In this document: piece after piece, positions 6,616 to 8,159 of the stretch
Layout of the letters: every line of letters begins with the position of its first letter
How positions within the stretch are numbered: the stretch's first letter is position 1
Assembly: GCA_947177545.1 (NCBI GenBank)
Contig: CAMWVF010000034.1
Span: 1 to 8,159, forward strand
Origin: an uncultured Clostridia bacterium
GTDB taxonomy: Bacteria; Bacillota; Clostridia; Oscillospirales; Ruminococcaceae
Reading direction: 5' to 3'
DNA: 8,159 nucleotides
The notes under the pieces: model-generated
The model's database searches: none
What the model saw: the letters and a program-made list of their open reading frames with translations, nothing else
What the model was told of the DNA's origin: nothing
Translations under genes and position numbers: made by a program

Positions 6616-8007
6616 TTAATTCATGGCATTGACAATACCTTTGTAATGTCTGCCGCGTTCCTCAAAATTCTTATACATATCAAAGCTTGCGCTTGCAGGC
6701 GAAAGAGTAACTATATCCCCGCTTTCTGCGGACTTTCTCGCCGTTTCCACCGCTTCCTCCATAGTCTTTACCCTGACGATACGGCAGTTTTCTTCATCAT
6801 ATTTTTGGTACGCCTTTACTGCCGCTTCTATTTTGTCGGCAGTTGCGCCAAGGAGAATAAGCACCTTTACCCTGCTGTTTATGGGTTCCGCCAAAAGGCT
6901 GTAATCAAGCTGCTTGTCGGAGCCGCCGGCTATCACAATAAGCCGCTTTTCAAATGCGTTCAGCCCTGCGATAACGCTGACGGGACTTGTTGCAATGCTG
7001 TCGTTATAGTACTTCACTCCGTCAAGCTCGCGGACAAATTCTATTCTATGCTCAACGCCGCCGAACTCTCTTGCTGTCTCGGCAACGGCTTTATTTGGGA
7101 CGTCACCGTGTATCAGCGAAATTGCGGTGAGATAATTCTCAACGTTGTGCATACCGGGAATTCTTATTTCGTCCTTGTGGACGATACGCTCAGTCACGCC
7201 TTTATCAGTGAAGCAGAGCCAGCCGTCCCCGTCGAGAAAAGAGCCGCGCTCTGGCTTGTTTTTGACGCTGAATTTATAAAGGTCGCCGCGGACAAATTCC
7301 GAAAGCTTGTCGGTTTCCTCATTATCCATGTTCAGAACTGTCCTTGAAAAGGCGTTCTGATGCAGGATAAGATTTTTCTTTGCGTCAATATATTCCTGCA
7401 TTGATTTGTGGACGTTCAAATGGTCGGGATAAATATTTGTAATAGCCGCACTGTCGGGCGACCTGCGCATACTGATAAGCTGAAAGCTTGAAAGCTCAAC
7501 AACGGCTGCGTCTTCTTCCTTTATGTCCTCTATTATCGGAAGCAGAGCCCTTCCTATGTTGCCTCCCTTATGTACAGTCTTTCCGCTGCGGGAAAGCATT
7601 TCGGAGGTTATTGAAGTTGTGGTGGTTTTGCCGTCCGTGCCCGTTATCGCATAAATTTTGCATGGGCAGAGGTCGAAAAAAACTTCCATTTCGGACGTGA
7701 CGGTCACGCCCATACTGCGGGCTTTTTGCAGCTCTGGAATGTTGTAATAAACCCCCGGCGCACGGAAAACTATATCGCTTTCAAAAATGGGATCCAGATA
7801 ATTTTCGCCGTTTGAAAGCTTTGCTCCTGCACTCTCGAACGCCTCCGCAAGAGCGCCCATATCCTGCCGCGATTTTTTGTCGCAGACGGTAACGTCCAGA
7901 CCTTTTTTCAGAAAAAGTCTTATAATATCGTTATTGGTAACGCCTGTGCCGATAAATGCTGTTTTTTTATTTTTTATATCCTCGAAGAATTTTTCTGCTT
8001 TTGTCAT
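6616..8007 (-). CDS. murD: UDP-N-acetylmuramoyl-L-alanine--D-glutamate ligase (MurD)
   Basis: MurD adds D-glutamate to UDP-MurNAc-L-Ala with ATP, the second amino-acid step of peptidoglycan precursor synthesis in the cytoplasm. The protein is 463 residues, normal length. An N-terminal Rossmann-like domain (about 14-115, TAFIGTGVTN then SDIVFRAPGV) binds UDP. The central ligase domain has the P-loop ITGTDGKTTT (121-130), VVELSSFQL (169-177), NIYPDHLNVH (191-200) and a lysine at about 210 at the position of the carbamylated Lys198 of E. coli. The C-terminal domain has GVEHRIEFV (317-325), YYNDSIATSP (333-342), GGSDK (361-365) and SPASASFDMYKNFEERG (436-452). By alignment from memory with E. coli MurD, Thr340, Lys365, Ser441 and Phe448 correspond to the D-Glu pocket residues Thr321, Lys348, Ser415 and Phe422. 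The start is ATG at 8007 with GGAGATGAG upstream. It is the first gene of a five-gene operon and is not beside other cell-wall genes in this window. Confidence 0.97.
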   Translation of the reverse strand: MTKAEKFFEDIKNKKTAFIGTGVTNNDIIRLFLKKGLDVTVCDKKSRQDMGALAEAFESAGAKLSNGENYLDPIFESDIVFRAPGVYYNIPELQKARSMGVTVTSEMEVFFDLCPCKIYAITGTDGKTTTTSITSEMLSRSGKTVHKGGNIGRALLPIIEDIKEEDAAVVELSSFQLISMRRSPDSAAITNIYPDHLNVHKSMQEYIDAKKNLILHQNAFSRTVLNMDNEETDKLSEFVRGDLYKFSVKNKPERGSFLDGDGWLCFTDKGVTERIVHKDEIRIPGMHNVENYLTAISLIHGDVPNKAVAETAREFGGVEHRIEFVRELDGVKYYNDSIATSPVSVIAGLNAFEKRLIVIAGGSDKQLDYSLLAEPINSRVKVLILLGATADKIEAAVKAYQKYDEENCRIVRVKTMEEAVETARKSAESGDIVTLSPASASFDMYKNFEERGRHYKGIVNAMN

Positions 8008-8043
8008 ATGATCTCATCTCCAAACTGTATTCGCACATCTTAT

Positions 8044-8072
8044 ATTATAGCTAATTTTTTTGAAAATAGCAA
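8044..8072 (-). promoter_or_regulatory. SigA-type promoter of the murD operon
   Basis: On the minus strand the -35 is TTGCTA (8067-8072, four of six matches), followed by a 17-base spacer and a perfect -10 TATAAT (8044-8049). Transcription would start near 8037, giving a leader of about 30 bases before the ATG at 8007. No riboswitch-sized leader or attenuator fits in that space. Confidence 0.75.
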
Positions 8073-8131
8073 TATAAGACATAGAAAATTCAGCATTTTC
8101 ATAAATATAACTAAGAAATGAGGGATAAACA

Positions 8132-8159
8132 TTGAAAATTTTTACGAACAGTATTGCAA
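8132..8159 (+). CDS. Possible 5' end of a divergent gene, TTG start, cut by the window edge
   Basis: On the plus strand GAGGG (8120-8124) is followed, seven bases later, by TTG at 8132 and an open frame of nine codons reading MKIFTNSIA to the window end. The nearby ATG at 8118 runs into a stop after five codons and is not a usable start. The fragment is too short to identify, and no convincing plus-strand promoter was found in 8008-8131. If real, the gene is transcribed away from murD and shares this spacer with it. Confidence 0.4.

Noticed and set aside
6646..7347. 233-codon open frame on the plus strand
   Set aside because: It is antisense to murD, which is intact with all its motifs; the translation is a cysteine- and valine-rich shadow with no recognisable domain.
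8073..8131. Promoter for the possible plus-strand gene, with TATAAG (8073-8078) or TATAAC (8106-8111) as -10
   Set aside because: Neither has a -35-like hexamer at 16-18 bp; in such AT-rich DNA single -10-like boxes are expected by chance.
1..8159. Mobile element, CRISPR array, toxin-antitoxin or defence system
   Set aside because: No direct-repeat arrays, terminal inverted repeats, transposase or integrase motifs were seen; almost the whole window is taken up by intact housekeeping-type genes.

Overview
The window looks like ordinary chromosomal housekeeping DNA from a low-to-moderate-GC Gram-positive bacterium, most likely a Clostridia member (Ruminococcus/Oscillospiraceae-like). This rests on several signs: GG-rich Shine-Dalgarno sites, SigA-type promoters with perfect TATAAT boxes, AT-rich intergenic DNA, a GatCAB amidotransferase, a MurD of the clostridial type, and a YnbB-type PLP protein. 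The taxonomic placement is inference. No mobile element, CRISPR array, tRNA or rRNA was seen. Nearly all coding is on the minus strand, so the genes are described from high to low coordinate.

First transcription unit (about 8037 down to 2480). A promoter at 8044-8072 precedes murD. Then come two tandem M42-family metallo-aminopeptidases, a GNAT acetyltransferase that starts at GTG, and a PLP-dependent methionine-gamma-lyase-family protein. The junctions are 13 bp apart, 4 bp overlap (ATGA), 13 bp overlap and 6 bp apart, so these five genes are very probably one operon. A strong hairpin with a T-tract at 2479-2520 ends it.

Second transcription unit (about 2433 down past base 1). A perfect -10 box with an extended TG motif and a 17-bp spacer (2440-2468) starts immediately after the terminator. 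It drives gatC, gatA and gatB, the three subunits of the Glu-tRNA(Gln)/Asp-tRNA(Asn) amidotransferase. gatB runs off the left edge after about 209 codons.

Right edge (8008-8159). This AT-rich spacer holds the murD promoter and possibly the first nine codons of a divergent plus-strand gene beginning at TTG.

Functionally the window joins one peptidoglycan-precursor step (MurD, D-Glu addition), peptide trimming (M42 peptidases), two enzymes of unknown substrate (GNAT and the PLP protein) and amide-charged tRNA synthesis. I found no clear sign of a new system. The most interesting open point is why murD is co-transcribed with two diverged aminopeptidases and two uncharacterised enzymes.
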